From: Paludibacteraceae bacterium
GTDB lineage: Bacteria > Bacteroidota > Bacteroidia > Bacteroidales > Paludibacteraceae
Length of the DNA stretch: 56,406 nt
Direction: 5' to 3'
Assembly: GCA_016302585.1 (NCBI GenBank)
Contig: JAEDNI010000004.1
Location: 1 to 56,406, forward strand
Shown: one piece after another, positions 42,832 through 50,922 of the stretch
How the letters are laid out: every line of letters begins with the position of its first letter
How positions within the stretch are numbered: position 1 is the first letter of the stretch
Program-made: the position numbers and the translations under genes
The notes under the pieces: generated by a model
What the model saw: the letters and a program-made list of their open reading frames with translations, nothing else
Databases searched by the model: none
What the model was told of the DNA's origin: nothing

Positions 42832-43331
42832 AACGAATAATCAATCCTTGGACAAAAATGCCCGGCTACAACTGCTTCGGTTGTAGTCCGGACAATCCGA
42901 TTGGTACGCGGATGCGCTTCTTTGAGGATGGAGAGGACATCATCTCTATTTGGAAACCTACGCAGAATCATCAGTCGTGGATCAATACCCTGCATGGTGG
43001 TATTCAGGCAGTGTTGCTGGACGAAGTGTGCGGTTGGGTAGTATTCCATCAACTCAAAACTGCCGGAGTGACGGCTAAGATGGAATTGCGTTACCATAAA
43101 CCTGTTTCCACCCTTCAAGAATACATCAAATTACGTGCTTACCTCAAGGAAATGCGTCGTAATGTAGCAATTGTCGCAGGAGAGTTATACTCTTCAGAAG
43201 GAGAATTGCTCTGTGAATGCATATGCACCTATTTCACTTTTCCGCAAGAAAAAGCAAAGGAATCCATGGGCTATATTCCCTCAGCAACGGAAGAGAAAGA
43301 ATATACTTGGGAAGAAGCGATTAATCTATAA
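42828..43331 (+). CDS. PaaI-family hotdog thioesterase
   Basis: A 167-residue acyl-CoA thioesterase-like protein. The N-terminal CFGCSPDNPIGTRMRF block is followed by the hotdog core NTLHGGIQAVLLDEVCGW (with HGG and the catalytic-loop acid) and VTAKMELRYHKPV. The substrate is unknown. It is translationally coupled to the CobW-type gene (ATGA overlap) and may belong to the same operon as the MgtC-like gene six bases downstream. Confidence 0.9.
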   Translation: MKRIINPWTKMPGYNCFGCSPDNPIGTRMRFFEDGEDIISIWKPTQNHQSWINTLHGGIQAVLLDEVCGWVVFHQLKTAGVTAKMELRYHKPVSTLQEYIKLRAYLKEMRRNVAIVAGELYSSEGELLCECICTYFTFPQEKAKESMGYIPSATEEKEYTWEEAINL

Positions 43332-43337
43332 TACACT

Positions 43338-43805
43338 ATGATAGAAACCTTTTTGCAGACGGACTGGTTAGTCGTCATTACAAAGATCGTTTTGGCTACA
43401 GCGCTCGGATACCTCATCGGAATGGAGCGTGAGTTGCATGGAAAAGCAGTGGGTACACGTACGATATCGCTTATAGCGATAGGTAGTGCATTATACGTAC
43501 TGATGTCGCCTGCCATCACGGGTGGCGATAATTCCCGTATTATTGCGCAAGTGGTATCCGGTATAGGTTTTTTAGGTGCCGGAATTATCTTCAAAGACGG
43601 CGATACGGTCAAAGGTCTGACTACGGCTGCTACAGTATGGTGTGCTGCTGCCATCGGAGGTTTGTGTGGTTTCGGTATGTTTGCCGAAGCTGTCATGGGT
43701 ACCATCGCAATTATGACCGTAAACTTATTCTTCAAGCACCTGCGTGGAGAAAGACGTGAAGAAAACGCTAATCATGAAAACCACCATGAAAATTCTACTG
43801 ATTAA
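43338..43805 (+). CDS. MgtC/SapB-family membrane protein
   Basis: A 155-residue inner-membrane protein with four to five helices. It carries the family signature IGMERELHGKAVGTRTISL (residues about 29-47) and GIGFLGAGIIFKDG. It lacks the C-terminal cytoplasmic domain of Salmonella MgtC, as the short SapB-like members do. MgtC proteins modulate F1Fo ATPase and Mg2+ homeostasis; the role of short members is unclear. The His/Asn-rich tail (ENANHENHHEN) is encoded where the next gene begins, an overlap of about 30 bases. Confidence 0.88.
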   Translation: MIETFLQTDWLVVITKIVLATALGYLIGMERELHGKAVGTRTISLIAIGSALYVLMSPAITGGDNSRIIAQVVSGIGFLGAGIIFKDGDTVKGLTTAATVWCAAAIGGLCGFGMFAEAVMGTIAIMTVNLFFKHLRGERREENANHENHHENSTD

Positions 43806-44415
43806 TGGTAGTCCTCATAAAGAGGGGAATACTTTTCTTGCATTGAATGAGATAGCCCAAACCTTGCAAAGCGAAGGTATGGAGACTGAAATTGTTTGGA
43901 TTGGTAATCACGCAATGCGCGGATGTATCGCTTGCGGACAATGTCGTTCCGGCAAACCCTTTGCAGACGGGCATACAGGCTGTGTATTCAATGATGATGG
44001 CTGTAATGCAATTACAGCGAAGTTTGCTTCTTCCGATGCTTTTGTCTTTGGTTCTCCGGTTTATTACGGTCAACCGAATGGAACATTACTCAGTTTTATG
44101 CAACGGGCGTTTTTCAGTCAAGGAGATGCGCTTCGGAATAAACCGGCTGCCGCTGTCGCAGTATGTCGTCGTGGAGGGGCTACGGCAGCATTACAAACCC
44201 TTTTGATGCCTATGCAAATCATGCATATGCCCATCATCACTTCCCAGTATTGGAATATCGCTTACGGGCGAGAAGAGGGGCAGGTGAAACAAGACGCGGA
44301 GGGATTGCAGACCATGCGTACGTTGGCTCATAATATGGCGCGTGTATTACGTGGTTTGGCGAACGAACCCATCCCGGAACGAGAGCCTGTTACGCCTACG
44401 CATTTTATACGATAA
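43774..44415 (+). CDS. flavodoxin-fold NAD(P)H-dependent FMN reductase
   Basis: A cytoplasmic flavoprotein of 213 residues. It has the FMN phosphate loop ILLINGSPHKEGNTF, the cysteines CIACGQCRSG, and the isoalloxazine-binding FGSPVYYGQPNGTLLSFMQR. These match the iron-sulfur-flavoprotein/NADPH-dependent FMN reductase group. Two starts are possible four codons apart (MKTTMKILL or MKILL); the first is given. Both overlap the MgtC gene end, and the open frame 10 codons further upstream is not used. The electron acceptor is unknown. Confidence 0.85.
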   Translation: MKTTMKILLINGSPHKEGNTFLALNEIAQTLQSEGMETEIVWIGNHAMRGCIACGQCRSGKPFADGHTGCVFNDDGCNAITAKFASSDAFVFGSPVYYGQPNGTLLSFMQRAFFSQGDALRNKPAAAVAVCRRGGATAALQTLLMPMQIMHMPIITSQYWNIAYGREEGQVKQDAEGLQTMRTLAHNMARVLRGLANEPIPEREPVTPTHFIR

Positions 44416-44431
44416 TATTTTTTTTCATTTC

Positions 44432-44466
44432 TTGTTGCATATATGAATTTTTATTTGTAACTTTGC
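44432..44466 (+). promoter_or_regulatory. promoter of the methylmalonyl-CoA epimerase operon
   Basis: TAACTTTGC (44458-44466) matches TAnnTTTG; TTGTTG lies about 20 bases upstream. The start site would be near 44472, giving a leader of about 60 bases. Confidence 0.8.
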
Positions 44467-44532
44467 AGCCGATTTGAATAAATCCTTAAAACAGATAATA
44501 TACATTATAAATCTATAAAAAAATAATTCATT

Positions 44533-44946
44533 ATGAAACCGACTCACATTGAGCATTTAGGTATTGCTGTAACTTCGATTGAAGAGGCAGCTCCTTTCTT
44601 TGAGTTCCTTTCCGGGAACAAGTGTTATTCGATTGAAGTAGTTGAGGACCAAAAGGTTCGTACTGCTTTCTTTAAAGTAGGCGAAGTAAAAATCGAGCTT
44701 CTCGAGCCGACAAGCCCGGAGTCCACTATCGCTAAGTTTATTGAAAAGAATGGCGGTCGCGGTGGAGTACACCATGTCGCTTTCAACGTAGAGAACGTAG
44801 CAGAAGCTCTCGCAGAGTGCGAGGCAGCAGGTATCCAGCTGATTGACAAGGCTCCGCGTAAAGGTGCAGAGAACCTGATGATCGCTTTCCTTCATCCGAA
44901 GAGCACGAAGGGTGTATTAACCGAGCTCTGCCAACAGCCGGCATAA
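44533..44946 (+). CDS. mce: methylmalonyl-CoA epimerase
   Basis: A VOC-fold enzyme of 137 residues that interconverts (R)- and (S)-methylmalonyl-CoA in the propionate pathway. It has metal ligands in the first strand HIEHLGIAV (histidine 5 or 8), in GGVHHVAFNVENV and in the C-terminal KGVLTEL (Glu). It works between B12-dependent methylmalonyl-CoA mutase, which is not encoded here, and the decarboxylase downstream. Its own promoter lies upstream, and the decarboxylase alpha gene follows after 38 bases. Confidence 0.95.
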   Translation: MKPTHIEHLGIAVTSIEEAAPFFEFLSGNKCYSIEVVEDQKVRTAFFKVGEVKIELLEPTSPESTIAKFIEKNGGRGGVHHVAFNVENVAEALAECEAAGIQLIDKAPRKGAENLMIAFLHPKSTKGVLTELCQQPA

Positions 44947-44984
44947 ATGACCGAATGGTAAATGAATAAATCGTAAATAGTTTT

Positions 44985-46541
44985 ATGGATCAAGCTAAAT
45001 TGGATAAATTGGTTGCTAACCGCGAAGCGGCTATTGCCGGAGGCGGTGAAGCAGCAGTAGAAAAACACCATGCAAAAGGCAGTTATACTTGCCGCGAGCG
45101 TATTAACATGCTGCTCGACGAAGGTTCGTTTGAAGAGGTGAATATGTTCCTTACCCACCGCTGTCACGACTTCGGCATGGAGAAGAAAGTGTTCCTGGGT
45201 GACGGTGTAGCAGTAGGATCGGGTACGATCGATGGCCGTCTGGTATTCGTCTTTGCACAAGATGCTACAGTTATCGGAGGTTCGCTGAGCGAGACGATGG
45301 CACTTAAGATTTGCAATGTGATGGATCAGGCTATGAAACTCGGAGCGCCTATCATCGGTTTGAATGACTCGGGTGGAGCACGTATTCAAGAGGGAGCATG
45401 TGCGCTGGCCGGCTATGCCGAGATTTTCGAGCGTAACATTTTGGCCTCGGGTGTTGTTCCGCAGATTAGTGTGATCTTTGGTCCGTGTGCGGGTGGAGCC
45501 GTATATAGTCCTGCATTAACAGACTTCATTATGATGACCGAGCAGAACAGTTATATGTTCATCACCGGCCCGAAGGTAGTGAAATCCGTTACAGGTGAAG
45601 ACGTAACCGTAGAGCAACTCGGTGGCGCTAAGATTCATGCTACCAAATCCGGTGTGACCCATTTTGTGGCGGCTACAGAGGAAGAGGCATTGGCAGAAGT
45701 TCGCCGTCTCGTTTCCTTCATTCCGCAGAACAATATGGAAGAAGCTCCGCTTGTGGAGTGCACGGACGATATCACCCGCGTGGACGACAACCTGAACGAT
45801 ATCGTTCCGGCTGACCCGAACAAACCGTACGACATGCATGAAATCATCAATACCATTGTGGATAATGGTGACTTCATGGAGGTTCATAAAGACTATGCCA
45901 AGAACGTCATTTGCGGTTTCGCTCGTTTCAACGGCCGTTCTACCGGTATCATCGCTAACCAACCGAGTTGGCTGGCAGGTGTGCTGGATTGTGACGCTTC
46001 TCGCAAAGCAGCTCGTTTCGTTCGTTTCTGCGATGCCTTCAATATTCAGATCTTGACTTTGGTAGACGTACCGGGCTTCCTTTGCGGTACCGGTCAGGAA
46101 TATGCAGGCATTATCGATCACGGAGCAAAACTGATGTTCGCGTACGGCGAAGCAACTGTGCCGAAGGTAACTATCACCGTTCGCAAGTCTTACGGCGGCT
46201 CTCACATTGTGATGAGTTGTAAGCAACTGCGCGGCGATATGTGCTATGCTTGGCCGAACGCAGAGATCGCTGTGATGGGTGCAAGCGGTGCCGTAGGTGT
46301 ACTGCAAGCAAAGGCTATTAAGGCGATCGAGGATCCGGAAGAGAAGAAGAAATTCATCGCAGAGAAAGAGGCAGAATACAAAGATCTGTTTGCTTCTCCG
46401 TATCAAGCTGCTAACCGCGGCTATATCGATGATGTGATTGAACCGCGTTACACCCGTAGCCGTATCATTCGTGCCTTCGAGATGTTGCAAACCAAGCGTC
46501 TGACCAACCCGCTAAAGAAACACTCTAATATTCCGTTGTAA
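44985..46541 (+). CDS. mmdA: methylmalonyl-CoA decarboxylase alpha subunit (carboxyltransferase)
   Basis: Carboxyltransferase of 518 residues that moves CO2 from methylmalonyl-CoA to biotin. It carries two crotonase-like acyl-CoA carboxyltransferase domains; GGARIQEG (about 126) and FGPCAGGAVYSPA in the first, and VPGFLCGTGQEY and GGSHIVMSCK in the second, mark the oxyanion holes. Length is normal for MmdA/PccB proteins. The gamma/delta, biotin carrier and beta subunit genes follow, so the product works in the Na+-pumping complex rather than with a biotin carboxylase. Confidence 0.96.
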   Translation: MDQAKLDKLVANREAAIAGGGEAAVEKHHAKGSYTCRERINMLLDEGSFEEVNMFLTHRCHDFGMEKKVFLGDGVAVGSGTIDGRLVFVFAQDATVIGGSLSETMALKICNVMDQAMKLGAPIIGLNDSGGARIQEGACALAGYAEIFERNILASGVVPQISVIFGPCAGGAVYSPALTDFIMMTEQNSYMFITGPKVVKSVTGEDVTVEQLGGAKIHATKSGVTHFVAATEEEALAEVRRLVSFIPQNNMEEAPLVECTDDITRVDDNLNDIVPADPNKPYDMHEIINTIVDNGDFMEVHKDYAKNVICGFARFNGRSTGIIANQPSWLAGVLDCDASRKAARFVRFCDAFNIQILTLVDVPGFLCGTGQEYAGIIDHGAKLMFAYGEATVPKVTITVRKSYGGSHIVMSCKQLRGDMCYAWPNAEIAVMGASGAVGVLQAKAIKAIEDPEEKKKFIAEKEAEYKDLFASPYQAANRGYIDDVIEPRYTRSRIIRAFEMLQTKRLTNPLKKHSNIPL

Positions 46542-46542
46542 T

Positions 46543-46956
46543 ATGGTTTTACTTTTAGTTAACCCGGAAACGTGGACATGGGCGAATACCTGGACGGTAA
46601 CAGGTCTGGGCTTCGGTATCGTGTTAGTGCTCCTTTTTGCGTTGGTATTCATCCTGATGTTCTTCGGATGGATCATGCAAAAAGCAACAGCGCCTAAGGC
46701 TCCGAAAGCCCCCAAAGAGGACAAACCCGCTCCGAAGGCTTCTGCTCCCTCAGCAGAGCCTACGGACGAGGGTACCAAGGTAGCCATCGCTATGTCTCTG
46801 GCCAAAGCGGGTGATGAGGACATCGCCGCTATTGCCTACGCGCTCTATCTGGCGCAGAATAAGAAACACGACATCCCCACGGCTATGATCTCGCTGCATA
46901 AACACGAGACTGCGTGGAACGAGAAGAGTGTGGGAATGAACAACGTGGGTTTTTAG
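46543..46956 (+). CDS. mmdD: sodium-pump decarboxylase gamma/delta-type subunit
   Basis: A 137-residue subunit with a single membrane helix (GLGFGIVLVLLFALVFILMFFGW, residues about 22-44), a Pro/Ala/Lys linker (KAPKAPKEDKPAPKA), and a C-terminal helical part with IAMSLAKAGDEDIAAIAYALYL. This is the layout of OadG/MmdD proteins, which anchor and assemble the complex. It starts one base after the alpha subunit stop. Confidence 0.88.
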   Translation: MVLLLVNPETWTWANTWTVTGLGFGIVLVLLFALVFILMFFGWIMQKATAPKAPKAPKEDKPAPKASAPSAEPTDEGTKVAIAMSLAKAGDEDIAAIAYALYLAQNKKHDIPTAMISLHKHETAWNEKSVGMNNVGF

Positions 46957-46971
46957 CCCTCGTTACTCGTG

Positions 46972-46983
46972 CCCCGTACGGGG
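46972..46983. other. 12-bp palindrome in the mmd operon
   Basis: CCCCGTACGGGG lies in the 74-base gap between the gamma/delta and biotin-carrier genes. It could fold into a short hairpin in the transcript, for mRNA processing or differential expression. No T-run follows. Confidence 0.4.
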
Positions 46984-47030
46984 TTAAGAATAACCAAAGG
47001 TTTTTTAATTGATATTAAACGTACATTTAT

Positions 47031-47480
47031 ATGAAAGAATTTGCATTTAAGATTAACGGCGCTGAGTACAAGTGCGCTGTAGAAGAAATTGAAGCCGGTA
47101 AGACCAAAGTAACCGTCAACGGCAAAGTATACGAAGTAGAGACAGAGGCTCCGAAAGCGGCTCCTGTAGCAGCCAAACCAGCCGCTGCTCCTGCTCCTAC
47201 TCCAAAGCCTGCAGCAGCTCCTGCAGCACCGAAGGCAGAGGCTAAACCAGCAGCTGCTCCTGCTGCCGGACTTCAAGTGAAGAGTCCGCTGCCCGGATCT
47301 GTTATCAAAGTGCTGGTAAGTGAAGGCCAGGCTGTCAAGAAAGGTGACACCCTGCTGACACTTGAGTCCATGAAGATGGAGAACGCAATTATGGCAGAGG
47401 CCGATGGTACAGTTAAGCAAATCGCTGTTACTCCGGGTCAGAACGTGATGCAGGATGACCTGCTGATCGTGCTGGGATAA
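47031..47480 (+). CDS. mmdC: biotin carrier subunit of methylmalonyl-CoA decarboxylase
   Basis: A 149-residue biotinyl protein. The N-terminal domain (FKINGAEYKCAVEEIEAGKTK) is followed by an Ala/Pro-rich hinge (about 41-80) and a biotinyl domain with ESMKMENAI, biotinylated at K115. It shuttles CO2 from the alpha subunit to the membrane-embedded beta subunit. The Ala/Pro hinge is typical of such swinging arms. Confidence 0.93.
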   Translation: MKEFAFKINGAEYKCAVEEIEAGKTKVTVNGKVYEVETEAPKAAPVAAKPAAAPAPTPKPAAAPAAPKAEAKPAAAPAAGLQVKSPLPGSVIKVLVSEGQAVKKGDTLLTLESMKMENAIMAEADGTVKQIAVTPGQNVMQDDLLIVLG

Positions 47481-47486
47481 ATCATA

Positions 47487-47514
47487 AAATTGAAATCAAA
47501 AATCAAAAATAAAA
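47487..47514. repeat. 7-bp tandem repeat (AATCAAA) between mmdC and mmdB
   Basis: Four heptamers (AAATTGA, AATCAAA, AATCAAA, AATAAAA) fill most of the 40-base gap and end six bases before the beta-subunit start. Confidence 0.75.
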
Positions 47515-47520
47515 AATTCC

Positions 47521-48717
47521 ATGAACATCATAGAATTTTTTTCCGGCATGGGTTTCATGCAGATGATTAACAACTTTACCACCGGAGGTTGGCAACAACT
47601 GGTGATGCTGTTTGTTAGTTTCTTTTTGCTCTACCTTGCCATTCATAAGAAATACGAGCCGCTCTTGCTGCTTCCTATCGCTTTTGGTATGTTGCTCACC
47701 AACTTACCGGGCGCAGGAATGTTCCATAGCGAGTTATGGTCCGCATTCTTGGACCCCAATAGTCCTGCCTACCACTCTTACGGAGCCATTCTCAAAGAAG
47801 GCGGTCTACTCGACGTACTTTATATTGGTGTGAAGGCCGGTGTATATCCTTGCCTTATCTTCATTGGTGTAGGTGCGATGACAGACTTCGGTCCTCTTAT
47901 TGCGAATCCTAAATCGCTCATTTTGGGTGCTGCAGCGCAGATAGGTATCTTTGTTACTTTCCTCTGCGCCTATGCCATGGGATTCACCCCCGAGCAGGCC
48001 GGTTCAATCGGTATCATCGGTGGCGCTGATGGCCCTACGTCTATCTTCCTGACATCCAAATTAGCTCCCGAACTACTGGGTCCTATCGCTATTGCTGCTT
48101 ATAGTTACATGGCATTGGTACCAGTTATTCAACCGCCTATTATGCGTGCGCTGACAACTAAGAAAGAGCGGGCTATCAAGATGGGTCAGTTACGTCCTGT
48201 TAGCAAGACCGAGAAGATCGTCTTCCCGATTATCATCACGGCTATCGTAGCACTCATCCTGCCTGATGCCGCTCCGCTGATCGGCTGTCTGATGCTCGGA
48301 AACTTGATGAAAGAGTGTGGAGTAGTGGATCGTCTTAGCAAGACCGCTCAGAACGAACTGATGAACATTGTGGTCATCTTCCTTGGTCTTTCCGTGGGTG
48401 CTACGGCAACCGGCGCCAGCTTCCTGAACTGGCAGACATTGATGATTCTCGCGATGGGAATTGTGGCCTTCGGTTTGGGTAGCGCAGGAGGTGTACTGTT
48501 AGCTAAGTTCATGAACCTCTTCCTCAAGGAGAAGATCAACCCGCTGATTGGTTCTGCCGGAGTGTCGGCTGTGCCGATGGCTGCACGTGTGTCGCAGACC
48601 GTTGGTCAGGAAGAGAACCCGTCGAACTTCCTTCTCATGCATGCTATGGGCCCGAATGTAGCCGGTGTGATCGGTTCTGCTGTCGCAGCAGGTGTGTTGC
48701 TCACAATGCTCGGATAA
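47521..48717 (+). CDS. mmdB: methylmalonyl-CoA decarboxylase beta subunit (Na+ pump)
   Basis: The membrane subunit, 398 residues, that releases CO2 from carboxybiotin and pumps Na+ out. It has about ten helices. The conserved ion-site motif GIIGGADGPTSIF contains the key aspartate (about 173), and GSAGVSAVPMAARVSQ (about 341) is near the C-terminus. It ends normally with VLLTMLG. The histidine kinase gene starts three bases downstream. Confidence 0.96.
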   Translation: MNIIEFFSGMGFMQMINNFTTGGWQQLVMLFVSFFLLYLAIHKKYEPLLLLPIAFGMLLTNLPGAGMFHSELWSAFLDPNSPAYHSYGAILKEGGLLDVLYIGVKAGVYPCLIFIGVGAMTDFGPLIANPKSLILGAAAQIGIFVTFLCAYAMGFTPEQAGSIGIIGGADGPTSIFLTSKLAPELLGPIAIAAYSYMALVPVIQPPIMRALTTKKERAIKMGQLRPVSKTEKIVFPIIITAIVALILPDAAPLIGCLMLGNLMKECGVVDRLSKTAQNELMNIVVIFLGLSVGATATGASFLNWQTLMILAMGIVAFGLGSAGGVLLAKFMNLFLKEKINPLIGSAGVSAVPMAARVSQTVGQEENPSNFLLMHAMGPNVAGVIGSAVAAGVLLTMLG

Positions 48718-48720
48718 TAT

Positions 48721-49830
48721 ATGTCTAACAGACGTATTGCAACAATCGTATTGGTAATAGCCATGTTAATCGTGGCTATTTCCGTACTATTTACCAATAA
48801 TCTGGCTCGTTCGCTACAGGAAGAAGAGCAGAAGAACATGGCGATTTGGGCAGAAGCTACCCAACAACTCATCCTTGCAGATGAGGATGCGGACATCGAT
48901 TTCTTCATGTCTATCATAGAGAAGAACACAACTATTCCTGTGTATATTTGTGATAAAGAAGGAAATGTTCTCTCCAGTCGTAATGTCTCTTCTGCCGGTA
49001 AACACGGCCATCAAGGACCGATAGAACTGAAGATTGACAATGCCACGACGCAGTATATCTACTGGGATGACAGTAACCTTCTTACCCGCCTACGGTATGT
49101 TCCTTATGCGCAGTTTGCGCTGATCTTTATCTTTATTGCCATTGCTGTCATCACGATGCTGACAGGTCAACAAAGTGAAGAGAATCGCTTATGGGTGGGG
49201 TTGAGTAAAGAGACGGCTCATCAACTTGGCACTCCTATCTCTTCCCTCAACGCTTGGCAACAGATATTGGCAGAGAAATATCCGAAGGATGAATATGTGC
49301 CGCAGATGAAGCGGGATATAGACCGTTTGCAGATGATTGCTGATCGCTTCCAGAAGATAGGTTCAGAACCTACTTTGCAGGCGGAGAACTTGATTCCTGT
49401 TGTACAGAACGCAGTGACCTACATGCGCGCGCGTATATCTAATAGGATTACGATTGATGATAGTTGTCTGAATGAGGTCAATCGTACGGTGATGCTGAAT
49501 GCTCCGCTTCTTCAATGGGTGGTTGAAAATCTGCTCAAGAATGCGGTAGATGCTATCTCCGGAGAGGGCGCAATTACCATCCAGCTTCATGAGAACGAGC
49601 ACGATGTGATGATCGATGTTTCGGATACAGGCAAGGGAATTGACAACAAAACCCAGCGTCGCATCTTCGAGCCGGGTTTCACTTCCAAGGAAAGAGGATG
49701 GGGTTTAGGCCTTCCACTCGCCAAACGTATCATCGAGCAATACCATGGAGGCAAACTCCTTCTTAAGAGCAGCCAAGTGGGCATCGGTACCACCTTTCGG
49801 ATCATTCTTAAAAAGCCCGAAAACAGTTGA
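48721..49830 (+). CDS. sensor histidine kinase without linked response regulator
   Basis: A membrane-bound kinase of 369 residues. One helix (VLVIAMLIVAISVLFTNNL, 11-29) is followed by a periplasmic sensor of about 90 residues and a second helix (FALIFIFIAIAVITMLTG, about 133-150). Then comes the H box ETAHQLGTPISSL (phospho-acceptor H167) and an HATPase with N box QWVVENLLKNAVDA and G boxes DTGKGID and GLGLPLAKRI. No HAMP or PAS domain is seen. No response regulator lies nearby. It may be co-transcribed with the Na+-pump genes. The last 126 bases overlap the 3' end of ispE on the other strand. Confidence 0.9.
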   Translation: MSNRRIATIVLVIAMLIVAISVLFTNNLARSLQEEEQKNMAIWAEATQQLILADEDADIDFFMSIIEKNTTIPVYICDKEGNVLSSRNVSSAGKHGHQGPIELKIDNATTQYIYWDDSNLLTRLRYVPYAQFALIFIFIAIAVITMLTGQQSEENRLWVGLSKETAHQLGTPISSLNAWQQILAEKYPKDEYVPQMKRDIDRLQMIADRFQKIGSEPTLQAENLIPVVQNAVTYMRARISNRITIDDSCLNEVNRTVMLNAPLLQWVVENLLKNAVDAISGEGAITIQLHENEHDVMIDVSDTGKGIDNKTQRRIFEPGFTSKERGWGLGLPLAKRIIEQYHGGKLLLKSSQVGIGTTFRIILKKPENS

Positions 49831-50580
49831 GCCACTTCCGCTCATAGAAGCATAGAAAGCGCCTGCGTCCAGCAGACGCTTTTTTATGTGCGCTATCGCC
49901 GGATGCAAAGGGAAGACTGTTTCCTCAAAATCGTTGATGAAGATTAGACCGTCCTGCGGACTGAAAGAATAAAGACCGCTACGCTCAAAGAACAAAGACT
50001 TGATTTGACCGGCTACTTCCGGATGTTTGGTGATGCCCGAATAAGCTTCTCGGGTAGATACTCCCTCGTCCGGCTTGATCATCACGATACGTACGCCTTT
50101 CAAATCCAAGTCGATCGGAGTGAGGATATCTCCGATGCCTTCGGCAAAACAGGGAGTGTTATAGATAAAAAACGGGCAATCAGCTCCTAAGGATGCCACT
50201 TCTGCAGCTAACTGTGCCTTATTTAATCTTAAGCCAAACAACTCATTCAGAGCAATGGCCATGTGCGCTGCGTCGCTACTTCCTCCGCCTAATCCTGCGC
50301 CAAAGGGTATATTCTTCTTAAAACGGATAGAAACAGGACCTATCTGCGGGTATTTAGCGGCTAAATGATGGTAACACTTGATAATAAGATTGTCTTCCGG
50401 AGCACAATCCACCGTTATTCCTTCTTGTGTAAAGGCAAATGAGGGAGCAGGAACGACCTCGAGTTCATCATGTAAACCATAAACAGGCACAAATATTGTC
50501 TCCAGATCGTGGTATCCGTCCGGTCTTTTACGTACAACACGCAAACCCATATTTACCTTGCAATTCGGATAGAGTAGCAT
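49705..50580 (-). CDS. ispE: 4-diphosphocytidyl-2-C-methyl-D-erythritol kinase
   Basis: A GHMP kinase of the MEP isoprenoid pathway, 291 residues. It has PNCKVNMGLRVVRKRPDGYHD at the N-terminus, the ATP loop IPFGAGLGGGSSDAAH (about 92-107) and the C-terminal SMSGSGSTVFGLF. The frame is open 57 codons further upstream, but a promoter -7 box lies 20 bases before the ATG giving MLLYPN, which fixes the start. About 35 residues follow SGSGS and are encoded entirely opposite the histidine kinase. A 34-bp dispersed element (49967-50000) is read in frame near residues 193-204 (SLFFERSGLYSF). Confidence 0.92.
   Translation of the reverse strand: MLLYPNCKVNMGLRVVRKRPDGYHDLETIFVPVYGLHDELEVVPAPSFAFTQEGITVDCAPEDNLIIKCYHHLAAKYPQIGPVSIRFKKNIPFGAGLGGGSSDAAHMAIALNELFGLRLNKAQLAAEVASLGADCPFFIYNTPCFAEGIGDILTPIDLDLKGVRIVMIKPDEGVSTREAYSGITKHPEVAGQIKSLFFERSGLYSFSPQDGLIFINDFEETVFPLHPAIAHIKKRLLDAGAFYASMSGSGSTVFGLFKNDPKGGTDAHLAALKKEFASMVLLDDTFGEWKA
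49967..50000. repeat. 34-bp dispersed element inside ispE
   Basis: The sequence begins GAATAAAGACCGCT and ends AAAGACT; 30 of 34 bases match the copy at 10885-10918. It is in frame in ispE and encodes SLFFERSGLYS-type residues. Confidence 0.88.
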
Positions 50581-50600
50581 CGTATAATAAAAAATTTGCT

Positions 50601-50609
50601 GCAAAGGTA
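50601..50609 (-). promoter_or_regulatory. ispE promoter -7 box
   Basis: TACCTTTGC on the minus strand (TAnnTTTG) lies 20 bases before the chosen ispE ATG. Any start upstream of it would be untranscribed from this promoter. Confidence 0.75.
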
Positions 50610-50665
50610 CAATATTTTTAGGAAATATGCAAGCCTTTACAGCAAATACTGAGAAATAATTCGAA

Positions 50666-50854
50666 TTAATGACGCTTCCTGAAGGTCCCACATCGGGAAC
50701 AGGTGTAATAATACGAATCGGATGGAGTAGCATCAGGGAGAGCCTCCACAAACAAATGCATGAGAAAATCCTGCGTTTGTTGTTTGATAGTGTAAAAATT
50801 CATTTTCATAATTAGGTTTTCCTTTCCAGGCGGAGGTCGCTCTTTCCGTTTCAT
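50666..50854 (-). CDS. hypothetical small protein with CxxC motif
   Basis: A 62-residue open frame; an internal ATG gives 47 residues (MKMNFYTIKQQTQDF). It ends YYYTCSRCGTFRKRH, a CxxC followed by a basic tail, which could bind metal. It is not recognised as a known family. A -7 promoter box at 50914-50922 and GGAG about ten bases before the first ATG support expression. A 16-codon open frame upstream (see 50852) overlaps its start by four bases. It lies in an otherwise gene-free stretch before ispE. Confidence 0.4.
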   Translation of the reverse strand: MKRKERPPPGKENLIMKMNFYTIKQQTQDFLMHLFVEALPDATPSDSYYYTCSRCGTFRKRH

Positions 50855-50902
50855 CGGAACGACGCTCCGAGTTTAATGGCAATAGTTACTGAATTGTTCA
50901 TC
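50852..50902 (-). CDS. possible 16-codon leader peptide
   Basis: A short frame reading MNNSVTIAIKLGASFR lies between the -7 box at 50914-50922 and the small hypothetical gene. Its TGA overlaps the next ATG (ATGA). It may be a coupled leader or chance. Confidence 0.25.
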
Positions 50903-50913
50903 TCAAATCGAGT

Positions 50914-50922
50914 GCAAAGGTA
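50914..50922 (-). promoter_or_regulatory. promoter -7 box for the small hypothetical gene
   Basis: TACCTTTGC on the minus strand fits TAnnTTTG and points toward the two short frames at 50666-50902. Confidence 0.65.

Noticed and set aside
45516..46490. A 324-codon minus-strand frame opposite mmdA
   Set aside because: It lies entirely within a well-supported carboxyltransferase gene. Its residues are Cys/His-rich as expected for an antisense shadow.
50581..50751. 57-codon upstream extension of ispE
   Set aside because: The extension crosses a -7 promoter box and the small hypothetical gene, and IspE proteins begin near PNCKVNxGL.
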